From contig JAJNNX010000029.1 in the NCBI GenBank assembly GCA_023159155.1, positions 547,118 through 611,117 of the forward strand: 64,000 nt of DNA, read 5' to 3'. The DNA is from Ustulina deusta. Its lineage: Eukaryota; Ascomycota; Sordariomycetes; Xylariales; Xylariaceae. The notes under the pieces were generated by a model, which ran no database searches, had not been told where the DNA came from, and saw only the letters and a list, made by a program, of their open reading frames with translations. Positions 36,301 to 47,409 of the stretch are shown one piece after another (within the stretch, counting starts at the first letter, position 1; each line of letters starts with the position of its first letter). A program made the position numbers and the translations under genes.

Positions 36301-36440
36301 GATTACATGGCGGGCCTGATATCGTGTACCTCAAGACCATCTTCCTGCAGTTTCTCGAGGTCAAGGATGAAAAAGTACGGTCACAGCTGGTTCCCGTGCT
36401 AGGCAAATTGCTTGGACTTGATAAGTACGATCCCTCCTGA
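33366..36440 (+). CDS. GRIP-domain golgin (long coiled-coil Golgi tether), three exons
   Basis: A tether at the trans-Golgi that captures vesicles; GRIP domains bind Arl1-type GTPases. Exons: 33366-33374 (only MFS), 33445-33832 and 33895-36440, giving 980 aa. Introns are 70 nt (GTAAGA...GCAG) and 62 nt (GTAAGC...ATAG). The join gives MFS|RIKDALDRTIAEEQARH, the usual amphipathic N terminus of fungal golgins. Residues about 20-110 are Pro/Ser-rich. Almost all the rest is heptad-rich coiled coil, interrupted by a Lys-rich patch (KKRNKKKNKKKGG) and two polar loops. The last 42 residues (939-980) are GRIP-like: YLKTIFLQFLE...LVPVLGKLLGLDKYD. Imh1-like by layout; a Rud3-type GRAB assignment cannot be fully excluded. 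A shorter frame starting at 33870 is an artefact of the second intron. Confidence 0.9.
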
Positions 36441-37206
36441 CATATCCCACTCTCTAGCGGGTAGCTAACACACTTAGAAACGAGCAAGAGAAATGGATGC
36501 AAGCTGTCCAACACCTGCATAAATCGGGGAGATAGGACTGAGGGTTTGAGGGGCGTCAAGGAACCTAGCAATATCTGCTGGTATGTATTAATACAAAAGT
36601 TGCATAGCGAGGGGAGTTGGTGCATAGTGTACAACATTATTAAACAGGAGCTTTGGCTTAGATTCATGCACGGGGTGGTCGGCAGGGCTGCACTATACAT
36701 TAGGTATGGTATCTATGATCTGTTGGCCATCGGGCAAGCAACTACTTAGTCTCTGTGTGCCCTGACATCAATTCCATCGTCCCAGTTAGCATTTGGCCGG
36801 GTTGGTCAGCTGCCTCCGATCAAAGCCCGGCCTTGATCGGGAGGGCGCGGCTTGCTACGGCGAAGACACTTAGATGTCGTCTTAGGTCATCAGGGTCATC
36901 AGTTAGGTAATCTGTGTTCTGCACACTTTTCCCAGGGATACGACGTATCGCTCCAAGTAACCCACTTTGATTCTTTGAATAGGTATTTTGCAACTAATGA
37001 CAGTTTACCCCTAGCTTGATAAGGGGATTGTTTACTAACCTAGTGACATTCCGTGGTCGTCTTTGTAACCCCCACTCCCGCCTAGTAACAGTATTAACGA
37101 CCGCGATGTATGGAAATGGGTATTAGATGTGAGTCCAGGCGAATAGCAAAACATCAGCTTAGCGCTTTAATGCGACTCACCTGGGTGAACCATTTATTTC
37201 CGGGGC
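36441..37206. other. Intergenic, no gene seen
   Basis: Golgin 3' flank and promoter side of the CoA-transferase gene. No supported feature. Confidence 0.45.
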
Positions 37207-38730
37207 ATGTTTCTCAAGGGCATCATGATTAATCGCAGCGCGTTCACGCCTTTCGACATCGTCAAGGATATATGGGCACACCTTGATCTGCCGCCCTCAG
37301 CACTCTCCTCCCTTTCTCTCCCAGGAGCCTCGGAGCGACCGGTGGTGCCCTCATCTTTCAAGATCGGACACCTCGCACAAAGCTCTATCGCGCTCTCGGC
37401 CCTTGGCGCCGCCGTAGCGCACTCTATGCGCACTCACTCGGGCTCGGGCATACCGCGAACTACGGTTCCTCTCCGGCATGCTGTCCTCGAGTTCCACAGC
37501 GAGCGCCTGTACACTCTCGCCGGCAAACCGCCGGCCGATACCTGGGGCCCCATAGGCGGCCTCCATCCCACAGCCGACGGCCACGTGCGCATCCACGACA
37601 ACTTCCCCCATCATCGCCGGGGCGCGCTCGCTCTCCTCGGCCTGCCCGAGACTTGCGTCGACCGCGACGCCGTCGACGAGCGCACGCGCACCTGGAAGAG
37701 CCTCGAGCTGGAAACCGTAGCCGTCGAACAGAAGGGCCTGGCCATCTATGCCCTCCGGTCCTTCGCGGAGTGGGACGCCCTGCCCCACGCGCGGACTGTG
37801 CCCGATATCCCAGTGGATATTATACGCCGGGTCGACATCCCGTTTTCCGGATCCCCTTCCCCGCAACCCAGCCCCGACGGGCAGGGACCGAGGTGTCTCT
37901 CCGGCCTCCGCGTCCTCGAGTTCAGCCGCGTCATCGCGGCCCCCGTCGCGGGGAAAACCCTCGCCGCCCACGGCGCCGACGTCCTCTGGGTCACATGTCC
38001 CCGGCTCCCGGACCTGCCGGCTCTCGACCGCGAGTTCGCGCGCGGCAAGCGCAGCGTCGCCCTCGATCTCGACGTCGCCGACGACAAGGCCAGGATTCTC
38101 GAGCTCGCGCGCGACGCCGACGTCGTGCTGCAGGGGTATCGGCCGGGCAGTCTCGCGGCGCGCGGGCTGGACGCCGAAGAGCTCGGGACGATGAACCCGG
38201 GGGTTGTTATTGCGAATCTGTCGGCCTTTGGGCCCGAGGGCGAGTGGGCAGCCAGACGCGGCTTCGATTCCCTCGTCCAGACGGCCTCCGGGATGAATGT
38301 CTCCGAGGCCGAACATGGCGGTCGCGGAGACGCCGCTACGGCCCTGCCGTGCCAGGCCCTGGACCATGGGGCGGGCTTCTTGCTTGCTGCTGGGGTCTGC
38401 GCGGCTGTTTATCACCGCGAGAAGGATCGCAGGGAAGGCAGGCGTGTCGGCGCCTATGTCGTTGATGTTTCGCTCGCCGCCGTGATGAAGTATTTGAGGA
38501 GCCTGGGGCAGTATGAAGGACGGTCTGGGTTCGAAGGCGGCGATTGTGCTATTCTTGGGGCGCGTGCGGGGAGGACTGAGGAAGAGCGCGCCTTCTTTCA
38601 GACGAGGCAGACGGCGTTTGGTGAGATGACCTTCTTGAGACACAGTGCGAGTATTGAGAATTTCGAGCCCGGATGGGATCTCATGCCGACGCCGTTGGGA
38701 TCGTGTGAACCTATTTGGTCTGGTTCGTGA
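37207..38730 (+). CDS. CoA-transferase family III (CaiB/BaiF-like) enzyme
   Basis: Transfers CoA between organic acids through an aspartyl-CoA thioester intermediate; the substrate is unknown. Single exon, up to 507 aa; an ATG six codons later (37225) is an equally possible start. The C-terminal half has the family layout: GLRVLEFSRVIAAPVAGKTLAAHGADVLWV, VDLDVADDKARILELARDADVVLQGYRPG-type repeat (in short pieces), LSAFGPEGEWAARRGFDSLVQTASGM with the catalytic-position Asp354, and a closing MTFLRHSASIENFEPGWDLMPTPLGSCEPIW. The N-terminal 220 residues are a second, diverged half, as in other long fungal members. Codon use is very GC-rich. The gene ends at TGA shortly after the family C terminus, so it looks complete. 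Confidence 0.88.
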   Translation: MFLKGIMINRSAFTPFDIVKDIWAHLDLPPSALSSLSLPGASERPVVPSSFKIGHLAQSSIALSALGAAVAHSMRTHSGSGIPRTTVPLRHAVLEFHSERLYTLAGKPPADTWGPIGGLHPTADGHVRIHDNFPHHRRGALALLGLPETCVDRDAVDERTRTWKSLELETVAVEQKGLAIYALRSFAEWDALPHARTVPDIPVDIIRRVDIPFSGSPSPQPSPDGQGPRCLSGLRVLEFSRVIAAPVAGKTLAAHGADVLWVTCPRLPDLPALDREFARGKRSVALDLDVADDKARILELARDADVVLQGYRPGSLAARGLDAEELGTMNPGVVIANLSAFGPEGEWAARRGFDSLVQTASGMNVSEAEHGGRGDAATALPCQALDHGAGFLLAAGVCAAVYHREKDRREGRRVGAYVVDVSLAAVMKYLRSLGQYEGRSGFEGGDCAILGARAGRTEEERAFFQTRQTAFGEMTFLRHSASIENFEPGWDLMPTPLGSCEPIWSGS

Positions 38731-41351
38731 GGGCCCTCGAACAATATTAACGGCGCCGAGTTCCATCAAGGATCAACACACGCAGCCGCGGAGTGTATTC
38801 GGCTGCTGGGAAGAGTATCACCGGGGCTTGCTGTCTTAGAGACTCGGTGAACTATAATGTACATGTAGACTACTAGGTAATTACCTATTCGCGCGAAATC
38901 TCAACTTTGGTTTCTCTGGTCGAGTTTTGTCTTTGTTTTCGTTTACGCATAGGTTGCCGTTTCTATTGTTACTCTTGTTCCTAGTTGATAATTGCTCACA
39001 TTTGCAGCCCCGGACAGGAAGGTAATTATGTCTAAGGCTTAAGACTATATATAAATAACCGTGACGCAGAAAACATATTAGTTGATATTATTAAAATTGC
39101 TATATGTATAGAATAGAAAAAAAAATATGTAGATTAATTAGGCTGGTCTAATGCTCCGTAAAATCAAAACTCCTGGGTATTATATCGCGACATCATGAGT
39201 CCTTAAGTAAGTAGTTCCAGCTACTTATGTCTCAGTGCTATGCAATGGGCACGGCTGCGCATGGTGGGTGCGTGAGTTCCTCTCCGAGGTACAACCTGAA
39301 TCGCCACAATTAACGACCTTGACCTCCTGACAGCCGCAGCCGGAATAGATTAGAGTTACTCTTGTACACATGGTGAAATTGCAGTGAGTTTGAATCGATA
39401 CTGAGTCTTATGAGTTGTATTGTCTGGCTGTTTAGATGTTGGATAATTAGATGATGCGGTTATTTATGCCCTATTTTTATATTCCCTAACAGATAATCAA
39501 CAATAGTCTGTGTTAAGGAAAAAACAGTAACATTGTTTTAAGCCGAATATATTGGTCTTTGTTCTTAACTGGAGTCCTGCAGAGAAAGTTAAGCAGGGCT
39601 TAGATAGAGGGGTTAGTTGAATGCAACTATCTGAATATTCAATTACATCTCTTTAGACAAGCTTTATGTCTAATAGCATACAACATGTTTTTTTTGACAA
39701 CTATGTTCTGACTGATACCTTCTTTTTTTTTCTTTGTTCTTTGGAAAGAGAGAAAAAATAGCAGTCCTATCCAATTTCCCATGGTTAAGACATCATTAGA
39801 CTCTACGAAGGTTAATACGACTAGGGGGGTTATACCAAGCTTGTTATGATAATGGAATAAATTTGATTTACATTATAGTTGTCGGAGGGAATGGAATTTA
39901 TCGGCATGCTTTTGCCCAGGCCCAGTCATACAGTGGCTTAATTAGTAGCTCGAGAGCTGGTGTTTGGGTTGATTTCATTTGAGTCTGCCACGCATCCAAA
40001 CAGCCACCACGGTTAGCCCGGACGTATCAAACACAAGTCTCCTATCTGATAATCTATGGATGACACTTAGGAAATCGCTGCTTACCGTAATTAGCGTGCG
40101 GGGTACTTCGCAAAAAGCCCGAGGCAACCTACTAAAGGTAATCTAGGCGTATCTAATGCAAGCCTCCGAATGAAAAATGCAACCCCTAGTACCAGTGAAA
40201 ATATGTTCCTACCCGAGCTAAAGTGTAGGCATCGATGATGTTGTTATAGCCGGGTTACCTCACCAGGAATACAGGCTTACTATTCTTCGCTATACTTTGA
40301 CGAGGAAGATTCGAGATCAGGTATTGTTGCATGATTTGTCCCTCCAGCGAGCACCTATAGGAATTCTGGTACGCGCATAGCCAAGAACCAAGTAGTATTG
40401 ATTTTTAATTGCTAGATGTCATGTAATATTTATCAGCGATACTAGTAATATGAACTTGATAATAAAAGCATTTATAAAAAATATAATAATTTTATCCAAG
40501 GTGCAGGCTTGATATATAGACGCATATTTTCGACGTATAGCACCCGTGCCGGGAGCTGCAGTAGCAAGTAGGGCATAATGCATTAATGGTCTTGGAACTC
40601 ACAATGACCACGTCTCCTTCACCAACTCGATCCAGGGAATCTTTCTTAATCAATCAGTATAGCTAAAGCGGCCAGCCCGTATGCTGTTGCGCCAATAACC
40701 TAGCAAAAGGTCTGCAATACTCCAAAGTGGAATCTCCCGGCTTCCGTATGTATATACGCTTCCGGGTATGCCCCATGCATACGCCAGCGTACAGCTTTCC
40801 TAGCATGACACTAAACTGGTGAGTTTGAGGTTTGGTCCGAAACCCTGCAGCCAATTAGCTATAGGATGGCTTTATTTTCGAATCTGCGGTGCATCCGTCG
40901 TCGATTGCGAAGATCGCACCGAACGGTATACAGACAGTGATTGGTTCGATTTCTCCGTCATACGAGAATCGCCAACATCTGTAGCAATAGCATAGGATGG
41001 AAAGCAGGGGACTTGCTCTACACTGACCCACCTCAAGGAGGTCAGGTCATCCGATCCTATTTGACGGCATTATATTTGCGAATTAATTGCTTTTCCCGAA
41101 GGGCTGGGGGCGCACAAATGGGGAGTAGAAGTTTTTGCTCGAATGGGGTCTTAATGCCTATCCCATCTGACCATAGAGCTAGGTACCACCATCTCAGCCG
41201 CCACACATACCTAGGTAGTCATTACTACCACACCTTCGGAACAGCCAGTCAAGCTAAGTCTATATACTATGTAGGTTCTCCAAACTTCCTACTAACAAGT
41301 CTGTTTAATGCGCACAAACGGCGGCATTAGCTTAAAACCCGTATCGCAAAC
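38731..41351. other. Gene-free stretch of raised AT content
   Basis: No gene is supported over 2.6 kb. The AT content rises at 39030-40500. Frames at 40663-40854 (minus) and 40941-41330 (plus) carry no recognisable motif. The right end is the promoter side of the methyltransferase, with a few CTAGGTA motifs. Confidence 0.45.
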
Positions 41352-42294
41352 ATGGACAGCGCAGGCGCAACACGGCTCCCTAGTCCAGAGCAGTTCTATG
41401 CTCTAAACTCGCAAGTAGGCACAAAGGATAAAAATGTCACGTGGTACTACAAGGACTTCTCTGGAACACCACAAGATGCCCGAACGTTGCTTGAGGGCTA
41501 CGCCGGCATTTCTCCCAATATGGTGGATGCTCATGTTCTTGCTGTTGTAAGATGTAACCATCTCGACGATTCGTAAGATATGCTCCAATACTAATACCTA
41601 CTAGAGGGACAAGGCCTGGGAGGTATACCCGTATCCGGGTATTGGACGATTTCGATTTCTCACTCTACGCCTCCACAACAAGCTGTCCTACGCAAAGATG
41701 CTCGACAATCTCAAGGCTGGGGCAAAGTACCTCGAAATTGGCTGCTGTTTAGGACAAGATATCCGCAAGCTGGTTGCCGATGGTGTCCCTTCAGAAAACC
41801 TTTACGGAATTGATCTAGAAACTGGGTTCATCGAGCTCGGTTACGAGCTCTTCCAGGACAAGCACAAACTAAAAGCACAGTTTATGCAATCGGATGCATT
41901 AAATATCACGGTTGGCAGTGCCCTACAGGGCCTGAGAGGGACATTCGACTACATTCATCTAGGCATGATCCTTCACCTACTTGAGCGTAGCGAACAGCAG
42001 TTGCTGTTTGAAAACTGCATTCAACTTCTTAAGCCTGAGGCTCAAACATTTATCCTCGGCACAGCAGTTGGAGACGTGGAAGGAGTCCAGACACCACCGG
42101 GCCCGTTTCTACACAGCGATGAAACGTTTCGGAAGATGTGGGACGATCTATGCAAAGAGAAAGGTTTGCATGTCAATTGCAATGCGGTTCTAAACGAGGA
42201 CCTACTCAATCTCGAAGCAGGGTCGAAGTGGGATTATAATAGGTCGCGCAGGCTAGATTTTGAAGTCAAGATCTCTCCACAGCAACAAGCCTGA
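41352..42294 (+). CDS. LaeA-like class I SAM-dependent methyltransferase, two exons
   Basis: Exon 1 is 41352-41546 and exon 2 is 41605-42294. The 58-nt intron has GTAAGA and CTAG ends and a TACTAATAC branch region. The join AVV|RDKAWEVYPYPGIGRF-type gives 294 aa. Exon 2 continues upstream of the ATG that a simple ORF scan would choose (41698). Seen: the SAM-binding glycine motif YLEIGCCLGQD (about 107-117), the acidic end of strand 2 in LYGIDLETGF, a motif-II-like FDYIHLGMILH, and the lid region GTAVGDVEG. Relatives are common in fungal secondary-metabolite clusters, where they methylate small products or act as regulators. No synthase lies nearby, so the substrate is unknown. It is the last normal gene before the first transposon block. 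Confidence 0.88.
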
Positions 42295-42673
42295 ACATAA
42301 TACGGTATATGAGAAACGATATAGGCTTCCATCTAGGAAAATCGGTAGCGTTGATCGTCGAGTCTAAATTTACATATTGCTCTAACATGACCTCATACCT
42401 TGCTGGTTATTACTTGGCTTTCTATTTCTATTGGCACGCAATCTTGCATCGAATCCAGACGGCTTAGGATTTAACTATACCTTTCTGATAAAACTACCAC
42501 AAAGTTTCGGCATCATAACAGAGGCCCGGATGCCATCGAGCAATAGAGGGTCATATGATGCTTTCTACCATTATAAATTGATGTTATTGTCAAATGTCGC
42601 CTACAGCCCGCTTGCGGCCAACAACTTACTGACGTCACCCTTTGTGCGACACACAGGCCTCAAGGCTTGCGTA
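42295..42673. other. Flank between the methyltransferase and the TA-flanked element
   Basis: An 87-codon frame at 42431-42694 runs into the terminal repeat and is not supported as a gene. The TA at 42672-42673 is the presumed target-site base pair of the next element. Confidence 0.45.
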
Positions 42674-42837
42674 CACCTATTCCAGGATTTTTAATGTTAG
42701 TTTGGGTACGCAACCAGGGCCTTTAGCAGGGGGTGTGCAGGGGGTGTGTAGGGGTCATAGCAAGGGTTCGTAAAATTAGCTGACGCCACCCCTTGTATGT
42801 ACTTTATACTATAATTTGTATGTGAAGGTATAAGCCT
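42674..42837. repeat. Left terminal inverted repeat of the TA-flanked element
   Basis: Pairs with 44992-45155 in reverse complement. The differences are mostly single transitions, plus a small duplication of GGGGGTGTG. Confidence 0.8.
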
Positions 42838-44991
42838 ATAATTTTGTCCGAAATTATGGCATTTGACTGTTTTTTTTTTGTAATAAAGGTTAATATATTG
42901 TTGTTAACGCTGGATATTTTTAATTTTTTGCGTTTTTTATACAAAATATACCTAAATTAAAAAAATTAGCAATATATTTTTATAATAGCTCTTTTTTAAG
43001 CTATTTAGCAGCTAGTTATATTTCTAAATCTATTAATTTTACTTGCAATTAATAAGTTAAAATAAAGATTTTTTAAAATATTATTAGCTAGTTATATAAA
43101 GCTATTACTACTTATTTAGGTTATATAGTTTGCTAGGTCTAATAGACTTGTATATATTTTTTTATACTTAAAAAGCGTTGCAGCTATGTTATAATTAATA
43201 TGTTTACTTGTAATCGGATAAAGCAATAGATTAAGAAAAATCAGAAGTATTAATTAGTTGTTTAGTATAATATTTTATTGTTTTTGCTTAAATTAAGCAG
43301 TTTTAAAAAAATAGCAATAAATATAACAATAAAAGTACTTGGCTATAATTGCTAGGTCTGCTACTAGAATATTTAGCTTACTTATAGCTATAAAAACGTT
43401 TGTTTTATGTTTGCAAAAGCTATATTTAATAATTACCCTAAAACTATTAATTAGTTATAATTTTATATAATTACTTTTTTAAATAAGTACTAGGCTTATA
43501 ATAACTTTATATAAAAAATATAAATTATAGTCTATAATAATAAAAATATTACTAAATTTAACTTTATATATTAAAAAGTTAAAAGCTAAATAATTTAAAG
43601 TATGATTTATAAGTATAAAAAAAGCTTTTTTTTTATATAAAAAAAAATATAAGTAATATAAACGCTATAAAATATTACTATAATATTTTTTTGTTAATTA
43701 TTAAATATATATTTTAATATAATAATATATTTTTATATATAATAAAAATAATAAAAATATTAATATAAAAATATAAAATATATATTTTTAAGTAGCTTAC
43801 TAAAAACTTTAATTTTAACCTAATTAAAAATATATAGTTCTAAATAAAAAATTAGCTATATTATAATTATAACCTATAAAATTTAAGCTTTTTAGAATTA
43901 TATATTATTATTATTTATACTTAGGAGGCTATTCTAGAAGACTTTTTATATAAATCAGCGTTAGATATACTAAATTAGTTACAAAAAATAATTAAATATA
44001 ATAAAAAGTTATTAAATTATTAAATAAATAGATTGCTATATAAAATATATATATTTATGCTTTAAATATAATATTATAATATTTTAAGCGTAATAAAGGG
44101 TTATTAAATTATTAAATAAGCAGATTATTATATAAAATATATATATTTATGCTTTAAACGTAATATTATAATATTTTTAAAATATTTAAAAATAATTTAA
44201 AATAATAAAATATAATTTAATTAATATATAAGCAGCTTTTTATATAAAAATATATATAAAAATATTTAAAATGTAATATTTAAATAATTTAATAGTTTTG
44301 CTACTTTATTATTTATAAAAAACCTTTTAATTTTTATATAATTATTTAGCATATATAGTTGTTTGATTTTTATATAGCTAATCTATAGCTATATACCTTT
44401 ATTTAATATATTTTTTATACGCTAGTATAAAAAACGCTTAAAATTGCTTCTGTATTAGCTAATAAAGTTATATATAATATATTATAAAAATTAGTTGTTT
44501 AGATTACAATATTAAACAATATAAGTTTTGTTAAGTTAAAAAAGTATATTAGTACACCTAATAGAGCTAAGATAAACTATTATTTTGTTAGCTAATAAAA
44601 TTATATATAATAAAAGTAAAGATTTATATAAAATAGTTATATAGCAATTAAAAAAAATTTAGGAGTATTAGAAGCGTTTATTATACTAGTGCTAGTATAC
44701 TAGCTAATACAGTTAGTTATACAAGTTTTATTTTGTACTTATATAAATGCTATATAAATAAAATGATTAGTTTATATAATAGTGCCAACAGAACCGAATA
44801 TAGCGTTAGAATTGCAGATTTAGCGTGGGAAGTGCAGAAATGGCTAAAAAACGCGGAATATGTAGAATGCGTTGATTAGTGATGTTAGTATTGTTAGTAT
44901 TGTTGGTATTATTGGTATTGTTGCAGGTAGTGTTGTAGGTATAAAAAATAAAGGGGTTAGCCGGTCTGTACGAATTTTTCAGGGTTTTTTG

Positions 44992-45155
44992 GGCTTGTAC
45001 CTTCCCATACAAATTATAGTGTGTATATACATACAAGGGGAAACGTCAGCCAATTTTATAGACCCCTACAACCCCCTTGCTATGACCCCTGCACACCCCC
45101 TGCTAAAGGCCCTGGTTGCGTACCCAAACTAACGTTAAAGATCCTGGAATAGGTG
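44992..45155. repeat. Right terminal inverted repeat of the TA-flanked element
   Basis: Reverse complement of the left repeat; ends ATCCTGGAATAGGTG directly before TA. Confidence 0.8.
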
Positions 45156-45471
45156 TATGTGGCTTTAAAGGAAATCTATTCCGTATTTATCTTTTTGGTC
45201 TTAGCTCTTCGACCCGACCGTCTGGTTCCTCTCCATGATTTGTCCAATCATATTAGCGCGCTTAGCGAAGTGAGGGAGATCATTGTTTGCTAGAGCAATT
45301 ATAGAATAATGCCTTCCTCGTTATGGCTTAGCGTGTAGTGCAAACGCGGGAATGGTGGGGCTGGTCCGTAAGCGATGATTTGCCTCTTTCATACAAGTAA
45401 CTAGGACTTCACAATACCCTCATTCTTATCGCCATGACTGGCACTCCAGCTCGAACAGCGGCCCAGAAGGG

Positions 45472-45954
45472 GTGCCAGTAAAGCGCGAGTGCGAGGTCCA
45501 CAGGAAAATTCTGGGCTTCCCAATCTCACACGACCAACGAGTAGTACGGATATACGGCCACTATCCTGTTATAGATAGGAGAGACACAAAGTATTACCGC
45601 CATCCAATTTATGAGTTCGCATTTACCACACTAGATGGCAAGGAAAGGTGGACGGCTTATCGTTTCACTAAGAACGTCTACGACGTATGGATGCCCGCCC
45701 ATTTCAAGATGATCTGCTCGGCCATCGACCAATTGCCGGCCAATTTGGACTTCGACGTCGCGTCGCTTCCAGAAACCGACCTTTCCCAGGACGTGGGGGG
45801 GGGGGCAACGTCTATCACAGTCAGATGCTGAATCCGTGTTACTATCCATCGAGCAGGACAGGCAGTCGAGCAAGACTGGGCAAGAGGAGGGTACTCCAGG
45901 CACTTCACTTGCAGATTCAGGGGCGGCTAAGAGGCGGAAGAACAGGAACTAAGC
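45472..45954 (+). pseudogene. Frameshifted fragment of a DUF7924-like fungal protein (tentative family)
   Basis: The first frame (45472-45831) reads ISHDQRVVRIYGHYPVIDRRDTKYYRHPIYEFAFTTLDGKERWTAYRFTKNVYDVWMP-type sequence (shown here in one run of motifs only as GHYPVID, FTTLDGKERWTAY and NVYDVWMPAHF), which resembles the C-terminal part of a large fungal family I know as DUF7924. It runs into a G tract at 45794-45804 and stops at 45831. After the tract another frame continues sensibly from QRLSQSDAESVLLSIEQD to GAAKRRKNRN and ends at TAA (about 45952-45954), a typical basic C terminus. One extra G would explain the break. The N-terminal half of the family is missing upstream, where the TA-flanked element sits. 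It is a relic, or the frameshift is a sequencing error in a homopolymer. Confidence 0.5.
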
Positions 45955-46246
45955 GGTGTATTGATTCCGGGCTAGGGGTGGCCTATAACCCCTGACAAAA
46001 CAAAGGCTTCTTTGCCCTTGAATCCAAGGGGTCTCTAGTCCCCGCCATAGGGGCAAGATGGCGTGAAATATGCGGTTCCCACTGTTGGTAAGCATTGCTT
46101 ACATAATGTAGCTGACCAATCAAGGGCTGCCCTAGCAACTCCCTCGAAGTATAATATATCGACATGTAGGCCTGTTTTAAGTCGTACGAAGTTAACATCA
46201 AAATAATAACTGGAATTGATATATCAATGAATTGTGCATCCATACC

Positions 46247-47409
46247 ATGGCGAAGCTAATTCCGAAGACCACGTTACAATGGAGCATCGCCAGCACGGAC
46301 GGCCCGGCCGCTCTTAAACTGTCCGAGCAGCCAGTACCTGAACTGGGCGATAACCAAGTCTTAGTAAAGCGCAAGTCTCTCACTTCGCCGTTGAGCATCC
46401 GAGTCTAACCAAACACTGCAGTCAAAGGCGCATCGCTGAACGTAGGATAAGCATTTTCCACCTCTGGGCGTGCCACTGGCTTAGCAATTCGCAGTTTCGC
46501 GACCTAGTGGTCTCCCAAGGCCAGTACCCCTACGGCTTCAAAGACAACGTAATCCCGGGCTCCGACGGGGCGGGGACCGTGCTCGCGGTCGGCAGACACG
46601 TAACGCGGTTCGCGCCGGGTGACAAAGTCATAACAATGCTACTACAAGCCCACATCGCCGGGCCGCCGACAGAAGCTAACACATCGCGTCAGCTCGGTGC
46701 CACCGCTGACGGCACGTTTCGCACCGTTGGAGCATTCGACGAACAGGGCCTTGTGAGAATGCCCGAGGGTCTGTCATTTACTGAAGCTGCTACGCTGAGT
46801 TGCGCCGGCCTGACGGCGTGGAATGCGCTGTTTGGCGGTGGAAGGCCGTTGAGGGCTGGACAGTGGTTGCTTACGCAGGGCACGGGGGGTGTGAGTTTGT
46901 TCGCGGTGCAGTTTGCGAAGACTATTGGGGCGAGGGTTATCTCCACGACGAGTTCTGCCGAGAAGGCGGAGATGCTCCGGAAGCTTGGCGCGGATCACGT
47001 TGTGAATTATCGCGAGACGGTCGCTTGGGGTGATGAAGCTAAACGGCTTACCGGGGGTGTGGGTGTGGACCTTGCCGTTGATGTTACGGGGCCCTCGGGT
47101 TTGGAGCAGAGTGTAAAAAGTCTGAGGCTGGATGGGATTGTCGCCGTGGTTGGTGCTATTGCTGGGTTTGGGGGCAATGCGAAGGTGCCTACGATTCTGG
47201 ACTCGTGGGTGAATCTTTTTACCAGTCGCGGTGTGTGGGTGGGGAATAGATTGCAGATGGAGGATATGTGTCGGGCCATCGAGGGGAATATTGAACGGCT
47301 TAGACCTGTGCTTGATTCGAAGGTCTTCGAGCTGGGGAGATTAAGGGAGGCGTATGAGTATTTGGAGAGTGCGAGATATTTGGGGAAGATCTGTATTGAG
47401 ATATCTTGA
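46247..47409 (+). CDS. Zinc-independent medium-chain dehydrogenase/quinone oxidoreductase, three exons, first intron GC-AG
   Basis: Exons: 46247-46370, 46422-46441 (20 nt) and 46495-47409, giving 352 aa. Intron 1 (51 nt) has a GC donor (GCAAGT) and GCAG acceptor; intron 2 (53 nt) is GTAGGA...GCAG. The joins rebuild QVLVKLKGASLNFRDLVVSQ-type sequence (VLVK|LKGASLN|FRDLV), the conserved start of the catalytic domain. Further motifs are VIPGSDGAGTV, HVTRFAPGDKV, the Rossmann GTGGVS (about 177-182) with LLTQ before it, and LRKLGADHVVNY. Structural and catalytic Cys clusters of true zinc alcohol dehydrogenases are absent. Such enzymes reduce quinones or enoyl substrates with NADPH. The gene sits in a 3-kb normal-GC island between two transposon blocks, yet its frame is intact. 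Confidence 0.87.

Larger units (their letters stand above)
42674..45155. mobile_element. DNA transposon with long terminal inverted repeats and TA target site (Tc1/mariner-like by target), interior RIP-degraded
   Basis: The ends are inverted copies beginning CACCTATTCCAGGAT, flanked on both sides by TA (42672-42673 and 45156-45157). Each inverted repeat runs about 164 bp (42674-42837 and 44992-45155), sharing GTTAGTTTGGGTACGC, AACCAGGGCCTTTAGCAGGG and CCCTTGTATGTA. The interior (42840-44800) is extremely AT-rich with no open frame, so any transposase is lost. TA target duplication is typical of Tc1/mariner/pogo elements, and the 2.5-kb size fits. The inverted repeats remain near normal GC. 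A short GTTAGTATT/GTTGGTATT tandem repeat lies at 44883-44930. Confidence 0.8.

Noticed and set aside
37351..38769. Long minus-strand frame (472 codons) opposite the CoA-transferase
   Set aside because: A shadow of GC-rich codon use on the plus strand; the plus frame carries the family motifs.
41352..47409. Secondary-metabolite gene cluster (methyltransferase plus oxidoreductase)
   Set aside because: No synthase, transporter or regulator lies between them, and they are separated by a transposon and a gene fragment.
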